From positions 1-64,000 of the forward strand of contig NZ_BFBB01000009.1 of NCBI RefSeq assembly GCF_003114855.1: a DNA stretch of 64,000 nucleotides, given 5' to 3'. Source of the DNA: Leptospira ryugenii. GTDB lineage: Bacteria; Spirochaetota; Leptospiria; Leptospirales; Leptospiraceae. Shown here piece after piece: positions 9,719 through 18,769 of the stretch (the stretch's first letter is position 1; each line of letters opens with the position of its first letter). A program made the translations under genes and the position numbers. The notes under the pieces are model-generated. The model did not search any database and was not told the origin of the DNA. It was given only the letters and a program-made list of their open reading frames with translations.

Positions 9719-11521
9719 TCAATTGCCTTTGGGGAAGGTAACAGAAAAACGACTTCCAATCTCTCGTTCACTTTGTACGCTAATGGATCCTTGGTGTCTT
9801 AGAATAAATTCTTTGCAAAGTACTAATCCCAAACCGGTGCCTCTTTCTCCTCTGGTACCAGGCGCACTTGCTTGCTTATTTTCTAATTGGAACAGACGAC
9901 TGATAGTTCCATGATTCATCCCCATTCCAAAATCTTCGACATGAATCACAAGGGAATCATCCAAATCTTCGGAAGAAATGATTACTTTGTTTCCAGGGTG
10001 ACTATATTTGATAGCATTATTAATTAAGTTTCTTAGAATTGTATCTAACATCTGTTCATCTGCATAAATAACTGTTTTGATCGGAATTTGGTTTGTAATT
10101 TCAATGTCCTTGTTTTCCGCCGATGATGTTAAAAGTTGAATGCATCGATTGGCGGCGCTAAACAATGAGATGTGTTCAGGATCAAAAGGGATGTCTCCCT
10201 TTTGTGATCTTGCCCAAGTCAATAAATTGTTTAATAAACTCAATAGTTCCGAGCTTGTATCTTTTAACAAACTCAGTTCCTCTTTTGTTTTTTCTAAACT
10301 TTGCTCATGGATATCCTCCAAGACCATATTGATATACGTATGTATACCACCAATAGGAGCTTTTAAATCATGGGCAATGATAGAAAGAAATCGATCTTTC
10401 GTGGAATTGATCGTTTTTAAATCTTCAAGATACTTTTGGTTTTCTAATTCAGTTTGTTTTCTTTTTTCGATCTCTCGAGCTACACCCAAGATCTGAATGC
10501 CACTCTCAGTACTTCCTTGAAAGCTAGAGATCAGCTCTATCCATTTCTTTTCAGAATTTGCATGCATGATTTGGATTTCATCCTGATAATAACGTTTTGA
10601 GTCAGGATTGGATTTGAATAATATCAATCTTTCTTCTAACAATTTAAAGAATGATTCACTTTCCTTTAACTCTAGCATATCCTTCAGTTTTTTACGCATC
10701 GCCTTCTTTACAGATAAGCCATACATCTGCTGGACAGATGGGCTAATGTATCTAAATGAGTCTTGGTTTAAATCATATAACCAAATCAAATCGGAGCTAT
10801 TCTCTGCTAGGAGTCGATACTTTTCCTCACTCTTTACCTGCTCTTTTACAAATCGATCTATACAGACGAGCGCAAAGCTAAAGGTAAGCATAATAGATGT
10901 TATATAGAAAATCAAATAGGTAAAATCCTGAATTTTACTTGGACCAAAGGTGATGGCTCGTGGATCTACATCCTCCACAAAGTAATAATACACTCGGAAA
11001 CTTAAAAACAAACCAGCAACGGCGCAGAAAAAAGCAAAGAAATATAAACTGAAGTTTTCATCTTTTGCATTTTTGATGACCTCCCAAACCGAGAGCAATA
11101 ACGGAATGGACGCATACATTGATAGAATACTCACTCGAAACTTTTGGTCATAATGGCTAGAGACAAATAGAACCAAAACGATCACTTCAGAAAGAATGAA
11201 AAGAATACTTGTCCGGATGTAGGCTTCCTGATGGAAAAATAAACGCAAAATATTATAATAAAAAACGATTGAGGCTAAAATCAGAGCGTTTCCAAAAGAA
11301 ATGGATATGATATCTGGAATGATTCCTCGCAACACTCCCTGAACAATCCAACCAAGGCACTGAACCAATGTTCCATATGCCCACATTCTAACATAGATCA
11401 ATCTCCCCAATTGTCCATAGGATGCTACAAAACATCCAATACTCATGAATAGAGAACCCAATGTATTGATAACAATGATTGTTTTTGGATCTAGGTTCAT
11501 GTATGTATATTCATGGCTCAA
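9719..11521 (-). CDS. membrane-bound PAS-domain sensor histidine kinase (orphan)
   Basis: About 600 residues. Residues ~1-220 form a run of about seven hydrophobic helices, a membrane sensor region. A PAS domain follows at ~235-350 (ENSSDLIWLYDLN, DSFRYISPSVQQMYG). The dimerisation/phosphoacceptor segment contains IIAHDLKAPIGG, with the phospho-histidine near residue 380. The ATPase domain has the N box NLINNAIKYSHPG, the G1 box DFGMGM and the G2 box GTGLGLVL. It should autophosphorylate on histidine, but no receiver or response-regulator gene is adjacent, so the partner is unknown. The start is uncertain: TTG at 11521 or ATG at 11500, neither with a convincing ribosome site. It is convergent with recD. 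Confidence 0.9.
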   Translation of the reverse strand: MSHEYTYMNLDPKTIIVINTLGSLFMSIGCFVASYGQLGRLIYVRMWAYGTLVQCLGWIVQGVLRGIIPDIISISFGNALILASIVFYYNILRLFFHQEAYIRTSILFILSEVIVLVLFVSSHYDQKFRVSILSMYASIPLLLSVWEVIKNAKDENFSLYFFAFFCAVAGLFLSFRVYYYFVEDVDPRAITFGPSKIQDFTYLIFYITSIMLTFSFALVCIDRFVKEQVKSEEKYRLLAENSSDLIWLYDLNQDSFRYISPSVQQMYGLSVKKAMRKKLKDMLELKESESFFKLLEERLILFKSNPDSKRYYQDEIQIMHANSEKKWIELISSFQGSTESGIQILGVAREIEKRKQTELENQKYLEDLKTINSTKDRFLSIIAHDLKAPIGGIHTYINMVLEDIHEQSLEKTKEELSLLKDTSSELLSLLNNLLTWARSQKGDIPFDPEHISLFSAANRCIQLLTSSAENKDIEITNQIPIKTVIYADEQMLDTILRNLINNAIKYSHPGNKVIISSEDLDDSLVIHVEDFGMGMNHGTISRLFQLENKQASAPGTRGERGTGLGLVLCKEFILRHQGSISVQSEREIGSRFSVTFPKGN

Positions 11522-11569
11522 ATCTAAAGATTAAGCCATTTTTGATGCAAAGGTATAGGTAGAGCTTAA

Positions 11570-11591
11570 AAAGAATAGTAGAATATTCTTT
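11570..11591 (-). terminator. possible AT-rich terminator after the PpnP gene
   Basis: AAAGAATA at 11570-11577 pairs perfectly with TATTCTTT at 11584-11591 around a six-base loop. Read on the minus strand, the hairpin follows the nucleoside phosphorylase stop by about 40 bases and runs into TTTTT. The stem is weak because it is AT-rich, so it could instead be a chance repeat or a regulator site upstream of the histidine kinase. Confidence 0.35.
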
Positions 11592-11630
11592 CCCACTTTC
11601 CAAAGGGAAGAAAAGGATTGATTACAAATC

Positions 11631-11945
11631 TCAATCGTTTATGTAGGAACAGCAGTAGTCGCTTGTTGTTTCTACCTTTAATTGGAATTTTGAATTTTTG
11701 GGCACTTCAAAACTGTACTTGCCGTTGATTTGGATCCAGTCCGAGCCTGGCAATTTTACTTGGAGTTTCCCAGATAAAATTTCCATAATTTCTTTTGCCT
11801 CTGTACCGAATTCATACTCTCCAGGCAATAAAATTCCTAAAGTTTTCCTTTCGCCCGAAGGGAAGAGGATGGTTCGGCTGGTGACTTTGCCATCATAGTA
11901 GACATTGGCTTCTTTAACTATAGTTACATTCTCAAAAGTGCTCAT
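11631..11945 (-). CDS. ppnP: pyrimidine/purine nucleoside phosphorylase (PpnP/YaiE family)
   Basis: 104 residues, a single small cupin barrel of the former DUF1255 family. PpnP enzymes phosphorolyse a broad range of nucleosides to base plus ribose-1-phosphate. Matching features are [22 protein letters not shown] at the start (seen in parts), the segment [20 protein letters not shown], and [21 protein letters not shown] near the C-terminus. The frame runs on to an upstream start at 12014, but the ATG at 11945, preceded by AGGTAGGA, matches the family length. It is divergent from the TetR gene at 12050, the 104-base gap holding both promoters. It may serve nucleoside salvage together with apt further along. 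Confidence 0.88.
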   Translation of the reverse strand: MSTFENVTIVKEANVYYDGKVTSRTILFPSGERKTLGILLPGEYEFGTEAKEIMEILSGKLQVKLPGSDWIQINGKYSFEVPKNSKFQLKVETTSDYCCSYIND

Positions 11946-12049
11946 GGTTCCTACCTTTTTGAAAATCCTCCTTATTTTGAAAAGCCAGAAAGTAAGCTCA
12001 AAAAATGTTTGCATTTACTTTTTTTTCAGAAAAGGTCTAAAGAAAGAAA

Positions 12050-12670
12050 ATGTCGATAACAGAAAATAAAAAACTTTTAGCTCGAGAAAAATCGATCGAG
12101 AAGATTCGAAATTCTGCTATACATCTATTTTCGAAACATGGATTTTCCGCAACTACCATGGAAATGATCGCAAAGCATGCTAAGGTTTCCAAGGGTCTCG
12201 CCTACAACTACTTCCGCAGCAAAAATCAGATCTTCGAAATGATCTTAGACCAACACCTAAGCAAACAAGAGGCGATTTACCGCACCATCCCTGAAAACTC
12301 TCCACCAGTACAATACCTACAAGAGTTCTTTCAGAAATCTCTTGAATTCATGAAACAAGAAAAGAAGACAATGATTCTGATCTCTGTTTGTCTATATCAA
12401 CCTTCCTCCGTTGCCCTCTCCAAACGAATGATCGATAATTTTGAGCGGCGACTGGCACCATTTCGCGAATCTCTCAAGAGAAAATTTAAGAGTCTGGGCA
12501 TACAAGATTTGGAAGCAGAGTTTCTATTTGTAAGGGTATTTTTACATGGTATTTTTTCTTTGGATTGTGCACACCATAGTGAGCTAGGTTATGAAGAGAA
12601 GTTAGTCGATCTCTTCTTAAGTCGCTATGGTGCTTGCAAATCACTCGGCATTGGGAATTCGAAGAATTAA
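12050..12670 (+). CDS. TetR-family transcriptional regulator
   Basis: 206 residues. The N-terminal helix-turn-helix is clear: a leading helix with RNSAIHLFSKHGFSATTMEMIA, then AKVSKGLAYNYFRSKNQIF (residues ~20-60). The larger C-terminal ligand-binding half is not assignable to a ligand. Its last 30 bases overlap the 3' end of the convergent thioesterase gene, so both reading frames share 12641-12670. It is divergent from ppnP and may control that promoter or its own. No strong palindrome was found in the 11946-12049 gap (only a short AAATG-N4-CATTT). The regulated genes are therefore unknown. Confidence 0.88.
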   Translation: MSITENKKLLAREKSIEKIRNSAIHLFSKHGFSATTMEMIAKHAKVSKGLAYNYFRSKNQIFEMILDQHLSKQEAIYRTIPENSPPVQYLQEFFQKSLEFMKQEKKTMILISVCLYQPSSVALSKRMIDNFERRLAPFRESLKRKFKSLGIQDLEAEFLFVRVFLHGIFSLDCAHHSELGYEEKLVDLFLSRYGACKSLGIGNSKN

Positions 12671-13108
12671 GAGGTTTGTCGTAGCGGTTGCCAATAGTTT
12701 GCCCTTCTCGGTTTTCATTTCCGCTGTCATGTGAATGGTGGAAAATCCCATAGCTTCAATCGTAGCTTTCACAAGAATCGTCTGTTTGACCTTTACACTA
12801 CGTATATACTGAATATTCATATCAATTGTCGTCGTTGGCTTTTTGGCAACGAGATAGCTGAGTGGTCCAAATGCATTGTCAAAAGCTGCCGCAATATAAC
12901 CACCTTGCATAAATCCCATGGGATTTGTTTGGCTCAACTTCACTGGAAAGGCCACCACAATCGATTTGTTTTTCTCATAGGATTCGATACTTGCATCCAT
13001 ATCTGTAAAGGATGGAGGTGGTACTGTAATCTGATAGGGACCAGAGGCGAATCCCGCTCTCATCTCTTGTAAAATTTTGTCTGCCTCTTCTTTGCCATAA
13101 ATGGTCAT
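12641..13108 (-). CDS. hotdog-fold acyl-CoA thioesterase, PaaI-like
   Basis: 155 residues, one hotdog domain. The segment NPMGFMQGGYIAAAFDNAFGPLSY (residues ~60-85, quoted in part) matches the PaaI/4HBT active-site region in which a helix begins HGG or QGG and carries an Asp/Asn nearby. TTIDMNIQYIRSVKVKQTILVKATI is the typical central strand pair. Members hydrolyse aryl- or acyl-CoA thioesters; the exact substrate is not readable. The ATG at 13108 follows AAGGAGAT. It is transcribed away from a second TetR gene, and a perfect 27-bp palindrome sits about 25 bases upstream of its start, implying control by that regulator. A fatty-acid or CoA-linked role is plausible. Confidence 0.85.
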   Translation of the reverse strand: MTIYGKEEADKILQEMRAGFASGPYQITVPPPSFTDMDASIESYEKNKSIVVAFPVKLSQTNPMGFMQGGYIAAAFDNAFGPLSYLVAKKPTTTIDMNIQYIRSVKVKQTILVKATIEAMGFSTIHMTAEMKTEKGKLLATATTNLLILRIPNAE

Positions 13109-13131
13109 ACTGATCTCCTTGTATTCTCAGG

Positions 13132-13158
13132 TTTAATGTGACACATGGTCACATTAAA
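13132..13158. promoter_or_regulatory. perfect palindrome, probable TetR operator
   Basis: TTTAATGTGAC (13132-13142) and GTCACATTAAA (13148-13158) are exact reverse complements around a five-base spacer. Extra half-sites GTCACATT (13167-13174) and GTTACATT (13196-13203) follow toward the TetR gene. The site lies between the divergent thioesterase (13108) and TetR (13221) genes, where an autoregulating TetR repressor would be expected to bind. Confidence 0.72.
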
Positions 13159-13220
13159 ATTTAGAAGTCACATTGTAAAGAAAATGTTGCCAACGGTTAC
13201 ATTTTTTCTAGTTTCGATTT

Positions 13221-13817
13221 ATGAAGCGAAAAACTTACCATCATGGAGACTTACGATCTGCGCTATTTAAAGCCTGTCATAAGTTATTGGTAAAACGTGA
13301 GCCAAACGAAATCACTCTCCGCCTTGTCGCAGATTTAGCTGGAGTCTCTCATTCAGCAATTTACAGGCATTTTAAAGACAAAGAAGAGCTTTTAGAAGTT
13401 ATGGCGGCCTATGGCTTTCAGAGATTGGCACAGGTCCAGAAACGAGCTTTTGAAAGAGAAAAGAGTCGGACAGAGGGCCTCATTCAACTAGGACTGTCTT
13501 ATATAAAATTTGCCTGGAAACATCCAAATTACTATAAAATCATGTTTATGACTCGGCGAGACAGCCCCGGAAGTCAATTAAAGATGGCTCAAATAAAATC
13601 TTATTCCGTTTTAGTATCCGCTTGTCGGCAAACTCTGAAAGAAAAACAAAAGCAGATAGAACCAAGAGCTTACGCACTTATGTGCTGGTCCATGGTCCAT
13701 GGATATTCCAATCTTTGCTTAGAAACACAATTCCCTCAAGCAGAGGCACAGGCTTTAAAACAAAAAAACCTTCCCTTTGCTAGGCAAGTCATCCAGAATG
13801 CAATTCTACCTTTATAA
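13221..13817 (+). CDS. TetR-family regulator, WHG-type C-terminal domain likely
   Basis: 198 residues. The start MKRKTYHHGDLRSALF and the helix-turn-helix ITLRLVADLAGVSHSAIYRHFKDKEELL (residues ~32-60, cited in part) are the form seen in TetR regulators with a TetR_C_33/WHG effector domain. FAWKHPNYYKIMF and ALMCWSMVHGYSNL in the C-terminal half fit that domain. The ATG at 13221 has no obvious Shine-Dalgarno. It probably represses itself and the divergent thioesterase through the palindrome at 13132-13158. The hrpB gene begins 9 bases after its stop and may be cotranscribed. Confidence 0.87.
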   Translation: MKRKTYHHGDLRSALFKACHKLLVKREPNEITLRLVADLAGVSHSAIYRHFKDKEELLEVMAAYGFQRLAQVQKRAFEREKSRTEGLIQLGLSYIKFAWKHPNYYKIMFMTRRDSPGSQLKMAQIKSYSVLVSACRQTLKEKQKQIEPRAYALMCWSMVHGYSNLCLETQFPQAEAQALKQKNLPFARQVIQNAILPL

Positions 13818-13826
13818 GATTGATAT

Positions 13827-16301
13827 ATGATTTCGTTTTCCAAGGATGAATATCCTGTCCTCGCTGTTCAAGATTTGCTTATAGAATCTTTACTCAAAGA
13901 TACGATTAGTATTTTAGAATCTCCTCCCGGCTCAGGGAAAACAACGGTTTTGCCCCTAGTGCTTCTCCATTCAGGACTCACTGAAGGGAAAAAGATTTTG
14001 ATGCTTGAACCAAGGAGGATCGCTACCAAAAACGCAGCCAAAAGACTGAGCCAACTCCATGGAAGTGTATTGGGCGAAACGATAGGCTACCGCATTCGCT
14101 GGGAGACAAAGGTATCCCAAAATACTCAGATTGAAATTGTAACAGAAGGAATATTGACAAAGATGTTACTCTCTGATCCAGAATTGAAGGGATATGGATT
14201 GATACTCTTTGATGAATTTCATGAACGAAATATAGATACAGACCTTGGTCTTGCTCTTATCCGTAGTTGCCAAAAGCTTTTTCGTCCTGATCTCAAAATT
14301 CTTTTGATGTCGGCAACTATTGGAAACTTCTCACTTCATAAATGGGGCATCCAAAACAAACCAATCCAAACCCAAGGAAAAGTTTATCCCGTCCAAATCG
14401 AATACTTGGGAAGTTCTGGGAAGAGAATCCACCAGAGAATAACAGACGTTTTACCTACGATTCTATCCAAGACAGAGGGAGATGTGCTTGTCTTTCTCTC
14501 GGGGAAAAGGGAAATCTTTGATACAGAGTCAGCCCTTCAATTTGTTGCCATACCAAATATCCAAATTCACACATTGTATGGAGATCTCTCCTTTGCTGAG
14601 CAGGAAAAGGTATTCCAAAAGGCAAAGTCTGGCTATCGAAAGGTGATCCTTGCTACAAACATTGCGGAGTCTTCCCTTACGATCCCAGGGGTGAGAGTAG
14701 TTTTGGATTCAGGTTATCATAAAAAAGTCAGTTTCGATGCCAAAACAGGACTCCATCGTTTGCAAAAAAAACGCATTAGCATCTCCTCCGCAACACAAAG
14801 GGCTGGTCGTGCCGCAAGAGAGGCTCCTGGGAATTGCTATCGATTTTGGTCTTTGGAGGAAGAAAGAGATTTCTCAGAGGCAGATGTACCTGACATTGTC
14901 CAGGCGGATCTATCCCAACTCCTTCTCTTTTGTAAAGCATGGGGTGAAGATCTAGAAAATTTACCCTTTTTAGACCCACCCAATCGTTCTCATATCTGGG
15001 AAGCAAAGGAACTTCTAACCAACTTACAGTGTTTAGATGAAAAGGGAAATCTCACATACTTAGGAAAACTTTGTGTAGCAGTTCCTCTTCCTATCCGTCT
15101 TGCCGTACTTTGCGTAAAACTAGCAGAATTAGGCCAAAAACAGATGGGGATCGAGATAGCCCTTCTCTTCGAAGCCCAAGGATTGTTTGAAGAAGTAGAC
15201 AAAGACTTCACAAAACTATGGGAAAACCGAGAGAAAATTTTAGGCAATCTATCCCATGCAAAAACAATGTTCCAAAAACTCGAATCACTCCTCCCAGCTG
15301 CCAATCCTACTGCCGAAAAAAAGGCAATCCGTCTCTCGGGATGTATGAGCTTTGCCTATCCAGATCGAATCGGAAAGTTAAGAGAGCCTTCAGACAAAAG
15401 GTATAAACTAGCCAACGGCCAAGGCGCCATCTGGACAAATGAGGAGTCCACTCCTCCTAAATGGATCATTGTCATGGATGGTAAACAAGGGGACCAAGAT
15501 ATAGAGATCAAATATTGGATTGCCATTTCCGAAGAGGAGGTCTTTACCCTACACCCAAATCGGATTCTGGAAGAGGCGGTATGTATTTTGGAAGAAAAAC
15601 CAGATCCCATCCTTAAATGCGTACTCCAAAAAAAATGGGGACAGATCGTACTTTCAGAAACAAATCTAAGTCTAGAAAAATCTCAAGATTCCCTAACGAA
15701 GCTCCAATCTTTTTTTGAAAAGTATGGTTACAGAAATTTTTTAGCTTCAAAGGCGGGAGGCCAAACATTCCTGAATCGTGTCGAAATTTTATGCACCTAT
15801 GGTTATATAGAATCAGATTTCACCGAAGAAGTGTTAGCTTCAAAAGCTTCCGAATGGCTTCTCCCGCTTTTTGACTTTCAAAAAACAAATTGCAAATTGT
15901 TAGACTGTGAGCCATTAGAACACTTGGAATTGCTACTAAGTTACTCCGAACGAATGCTGTTGGAGAAAGAGGTCCCTCGTTATTGGATCGCACCCACAAA
16001 CTCGAAACTTCTCATTGACTATTCAAATCCCAAACAGCCAAAAATTTCTGTCAAATTACAAGAGTTATTCGGCTTAAGGGAAACGCCAAGCATTGCTGGG
16101 GGTAGATTGAAATTGAGCCTCCACTTATTGTCACCTGGTGGAAAGCCTGTCCAAGTCACGAGTGATTTAGAAAGTTTCTGGAACCATACCTACTTTGATG
16201 TGAAAAAAGAACTGAAAGGTAGATACCCAAAACACCCTTGGCCCGATGAACCGTGGCAAGCCTTGCCAACGAAAGGTACAAAGAAACAAAATTTAAGCTA
16301 A
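13827..16301 (+). CDS. hrpB: ATP-dependent DEAH-type helicase HrpB
   Basis: 824 residues, the full length for HrpB. Helicase motifs: I SPPGSGKTT near residue 33, Ia LEPRRIATKNAAKR, II DEFHERN near 130, III LMSATIG, then TNIAESSLTIPGVRVVLDSG near 275 and VI QRAGRAAREAPGNCYRFW. The middle carries the HA2-like region and the C-terminus the HrpB-specific domain (around KGRYPKHPWPDEPW). HrpB is an RNA-helicase-like DExH protein whose cellular substrate is not settled. The last nine bases overlap the convergent STAS/zinc-ribbon gene. The start ATG has a weak upstream site. Confidence 0.94.
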   Translation: MISFSKDEYPVLAVQDLLIESLLKDTISILESPPGSGKTTVLPLVLLHSGLTEGKKILMLEPRRIATKNAAKRLSQLHGSVLGETIGYRIRWETKVSQNTQIEIVTEGILTKMLLSDPELKGYGLILFDEFHERNIDTDLGLALIRSCQKLFRPDLKILLMSATIGNFSLHKWGIQNKPIQTQGKVYPVQIEYLGSSGKRIHQRITDVLPTILSKTEGDVLVFLSGKREIFDTESALQFVAIPNIQIHTLYGDLSFAEQEKVFQKAKSGYRKVILATNIAESSLTIPGVRVVLDSGYHKKVSFDAKTGLHRLQKKRISISSATQRAGRAAREAPGNCYRFWSLEEERDFSEADVPDIVQADLSQLLLFCKAWGEDLENLPFLDPPNRSHIWEAKELLTNLQCLDEKGNLTYLGKLCVAVPLPIRLAVLCVKLAELGQKQMGIEIALLFEAQGLFEEVDKDFTKLWENREKILGNLSHAKTMFQKLESLLPAANPTAEKKAIRLSGCMSFAYPDRIGKLREPSDKRYKLANGQGAIWTNEESTPPKWIIVMDGKQGDQDIEIKYWIAISEEEVFTLHPNRILEEAVCILEEKPDPILKCVLQKKWGQIVLSETNLSLEKSQDSLTKLQSFFEKYGYRNFLASKAGGQTFLNRVEILCTYGYIESDFTEEVLASKASEWLLPLFDFQKTNCKLLDCEPLEHLELLLSYSERMLLEKEVPRYWIAPTNSKLLIDYSNPKQPKISVKLQELFGLRETPSIAGGRLKLSLHLLSPGGKPVQVTSDLESFWNHTYFDVKKELKGRYPKHPWPDEPWQALPTKGTKKQNLS

Positions 16302-16805
16302 TCGTTCGTAGGAAGAAACCCAGCCTTTTGCATTCACAAAAAATTTATGGTGACATTTTGGACAAGAATGGTCTCCCACATTTCTGACTAAGAGTCCTTG
16401 TCCACAATTCGGACAATGGATGGCTCGCTCTGCGCTGTTCCTGGTGAGGGACGTTGGCTCCTTTCGATTCCCTGAGGAAGGTTTGGCCAAGGCTTGTTCC
16501 TCGAGGTATGCCCTTGCCAAGGATGAATTGGGGAAACTTGGGAAAAGGCCTAGGAGGTGCAAACTCTGGAGGGAGGGCTCCAAATGCTTTGGAAAGGCTG
16601 CTAAGGCCAAGAGGCAAGATCGCTCTTTGAGTTTTGTTGCGATCTTTTTCAAAAACTCGGCTCCAACTTCATCTAGGTCATCTAATTCAGAACCATCCAC
16701 ACAGAAAACGGTGGGAACCTGGCTCATTTCTTTGATTTTTAGGTACAATTCTGAGCCCAATTCTGCAGAAAGGCTACCTGCGATGTAGATGAGATGAGAG
16801 TTCAA
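16293..16805 (-). CDS. STAS-like domain protein with a C-terminal zinc ribbon
   Basis: 170 residues. The N-terminal ~100 residues resemble a STAS fold: a first strand SHLIYIAGSLSAELGSELYLKI, then the central PTVFCVDGSELDDLDEVGAEFLKKIATKL, in which the Ser-x-Leu-x-x-Leu-Asp segment sits where anti-sigma antagonists carry their phosphorylatable serine. The C-terminus has two CxxC knuckles, HCPNCGQGLLVR and HSCPKCHHKFFV, spaced as a zinc ribbon. The start is a TTG at 16805 with GAGG about ten bases upstream. The combination suggests a small signalling adaptor that contacts protein or nucleic acid through the ribbon. The STAS call is by eye and moderate; the zinc ribbon is clear. It is divergent from the dehydratase gene. 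Confidence 0.65.
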   Translation of the reverse strand: MNSHLIYIAGSLSAELGSELYLKIKEMSQVPTVFCVDGSELDDLDEVGAEFLKKIATKLKERSCLLALAAFPKHLEPSLQSLHLLGLFPSFPNSSLARAYLEEQALAKPSSGNRKEPTSLTRNSAERAIHCPNCGQGLLVRNVGDHSCPKCHHKFFVNAKGWVSSYERLA

Positions 16806-16837
16806 GTAATCTTTTTCCTCTTTTCTTGATCTTCGGT

Positions 16838-18769
16838 ATGGATTCTGTATTTACAAGGAATTTTGCAGTTTTTAATCTAAATACCAGTATGAATTCGATC
16901 CCGCGCAGATACTGGGTCTTACCCGTTGACATGGTCTTTATGACTTTGTCCTATTTTTTAGCACATGTGGTGCGCTTCGAAAACCTGAGTTTTTTGGAAA
17001 ATAAAAGAGTATTTCTGATTTGTCTAGGTATTGTTCTCATAACAAGAACATTAGTCTTTCTCTTTTCTGGAATCTACCGCTCATTATGGTCTTATGCTTC
17101 TATCCATGATCTATTAGAAATTATCAAGGCAACTCTACTTTCCTCTCTCATTGCAACGATAGCCATTTTATTTTACAATCGCTTTTCGCAAATCTCTAGG
17201 ATGGTTCCCATCCTTGACACCTTATTCTTGTTAGGCTTTTTATGCCTACGCAGTTTAAGTTGGAGGATGATACGATATCAAATTTTTCGGCCCAGAGGAC
17301 AAAATGGCATCCCGGTATTGTTAGTTGGTGCAGGTAAACTCGGAGCCACATTTCTCTCCGAGATTCGAAGATTTGAAGAGTTAAATTTAAATGTCATTGG
17401 CTTTCTCGATGATAATGCGGCTAAAGTAGGTGGTTACATACAGGGGGTTCCGATCTTAGGCGATACGGCTTCCGCTGAAGAAATTATCTTAAAGTATGAT
17501 ATTAGAAAGGTGATTTTAACTGTCCCTCAACCAGACGGAAGAGTGATCAGCCAACTAATGAAGATTTGCGAATCAAATCGGGTTGAGTTTAAAATATTGC
17601 CAAGCTTTAGCGATTATTTTTTCAACAAACCAAAAATAGACCAACTGCGTGAAGTGCAAGTGGAAGATTTATTGGGTCGACCCACTGTTGATTTAGAAAT
17701 CGATGAAATTCGTTCTTATCTCGAGGGAAAAGATATCTTAGTTACAGGAGCGGGAGGCTCTATTGGTTCCGAAATTTGCCGACAAGTTGCTCTTTTCAAA
17801 CCTAGGACTTTGATTCTGCTAGATGCCGCAGAGACTCCGTTATACGAAATTGATTACGAACTGAGAAAAAACTTTGCCCATTTACCAATCCAATTTAAAT
17901 CTGTAGCCGCAGACGTAAAAAATCTTTCCAGACTTTCATACATTTTTGAACAACATTCCCCAAATGTAGTCTTCCACGCAGCGGCTTACAAACACGTTCC
18001 TATGATGGAAATCAATCCCTCAGAAGCTGTGCTTAATAATGTGATGGGCACAAAAAACGTGGCTGACGTGTGTCGTCTCAATGGTGTCGATCGATTTGTA
18101 TTGATCTCGACTGATAAAGCAGTGAACCCTGTGAATATCATGGGAGTTTCCAAACGAGCTGCAGAAGTTTATTTACAACATATTTCTCAAAATTCAAAAA
18201 CAAAATTTATAACCGTACGATTTGGAAACGTTCTAGGCTCGAATGGTAGCGTGATCCCCAGATTTCGGGAACAAATCAAACGTGGTGGCCCGGTCACCGT
18301 AACGCACCCTGAAGTGATCCGCTACTTCATGACCATTCCAGAAGCAACACAACTGGTGCTCCAGGCTGGTTCCATGGGTGAACACGGAGAAATTTTTATC
18401 TTGGATATGGGTGAGCCGGTAAAGATCCTTTCCTTAGCGGAAGAGATGATTCGTTTGTCTGGCTATACGCCCCACAAAGATATCAAAATTGAATTTACTG
18501 GATTAAGGCCCGGAGAAAAGTTATTCGAAGAATTGATGTTAAACGAAGAAGGCATCAAACAAACCCACCACCCTAAGATTAGAATTGCTGCTCCCTTAGA
18601 ATCCTATAATTTACTTCTCTTTCAGAATAAATTAAATAAGTTATTTTCATTGGCAAAAGCGAATAAGGAAAAGGAAATCCCATTCGCATTCAAAGATATC
18701 ATCCCCGAGTATAAGATACATGAAGAATATCTTGATTGGGAAACAAAGATAGGTAAAAAATTTCTATGA
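16838..18769 (+). CDS. membrane NDP-sugar 4,6-dehydratase, FlaA1/CapD/PglF type
   Basis: About 643 residues, full length for the large membrane form of the family. Four hydrophobic helices occupy roughly residues 20-130, then a first nucleotide-binding fold (LLVGAGKLGATFLSEI), then the catalytic SDR domain starting ILVTGAGGSIGSEICRQV near 290. The catalytic segment STDKAVNPVNIMGVSKRAAE carries Met in the usual Tyr position, which is normal for this atypical subfamily. It converts UDP-GlcNAc-like sugars to 4-keto-6-deoxy products for surface glycans. Starts at 16826 (TTG), 16838 (ATG) and 16889 (ATG, MNSIPRRYW) are all possible, none with a good ribosome site. Its stop overlaps the SspB-like gene (ATGA). 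Confidence 0.9.
   Translation: MDSVFTRNFAVFNLNTSMNSIPRRYWVLPVDMVFMTLSYFLAHVVRFENLSFLENKRVFLICLGIVLITRTLVFLFSGIYRSLWSYASIHDLLEIIKATLLSSLIATIAILFYNRFSQISRMVPILDTLFLLGFLCLRSLSWRMIRYQIFRPRGQNGIPVLLVGAGKLGATFLSEIRRFEELNLNVIGFLDDNAAKVGGYIQGVPILGDTASAEEIILKYDIRKVILTVPQPDGRVISQLMKICESNRVEFKILPSFSDYFFNKPKIDQLREVQVEDLLGRPTVDLEIDEIRSYLEGKDILVTGAGGSIGSEICRQVALFKPRTLILLDAAETPLYEIDYELRKNFAHLPIQFKSVAADVKNLSRLSYIFEQHSPNVVFHAAAYKHVPMMEINPSEAVLNNVMGTKNVADVCRLNGVDRFVLISTDKAVNPVNIMGVSKRAAEVYLQHISQNSKTKFITVRFGNVLGSNGSVIPRFREQIKRGGPVTVTHPEVIRYFMTIPEATQLVLQAGSMGEHGEIFILDMGEPVKILSLAEEMIRLSGYTPHKDIKIEFTGLRPGEKLFEELMLNEEGIKQTHHPKIRIAAPLESYNLLLFQNKLNKLFSLAKANKEKEIPFAFKDIIPEYKIHEEYLDWETKIGKKFL

Noticed and set aside
12010..12050. 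AAATG-N4-CATTT repeat between ppnP and the TetR gene
   Set aside because: Five-base arms in an A/T-rich gap are too short to claim an operator.
16838..18769. Met in place of the catalytic Tyr in the dehydratase (NIMGVSK)
   Set aside because: Unlike the epimerase case, this is the normal state for the FlaA1/CapD/PglF family and is not a loss.
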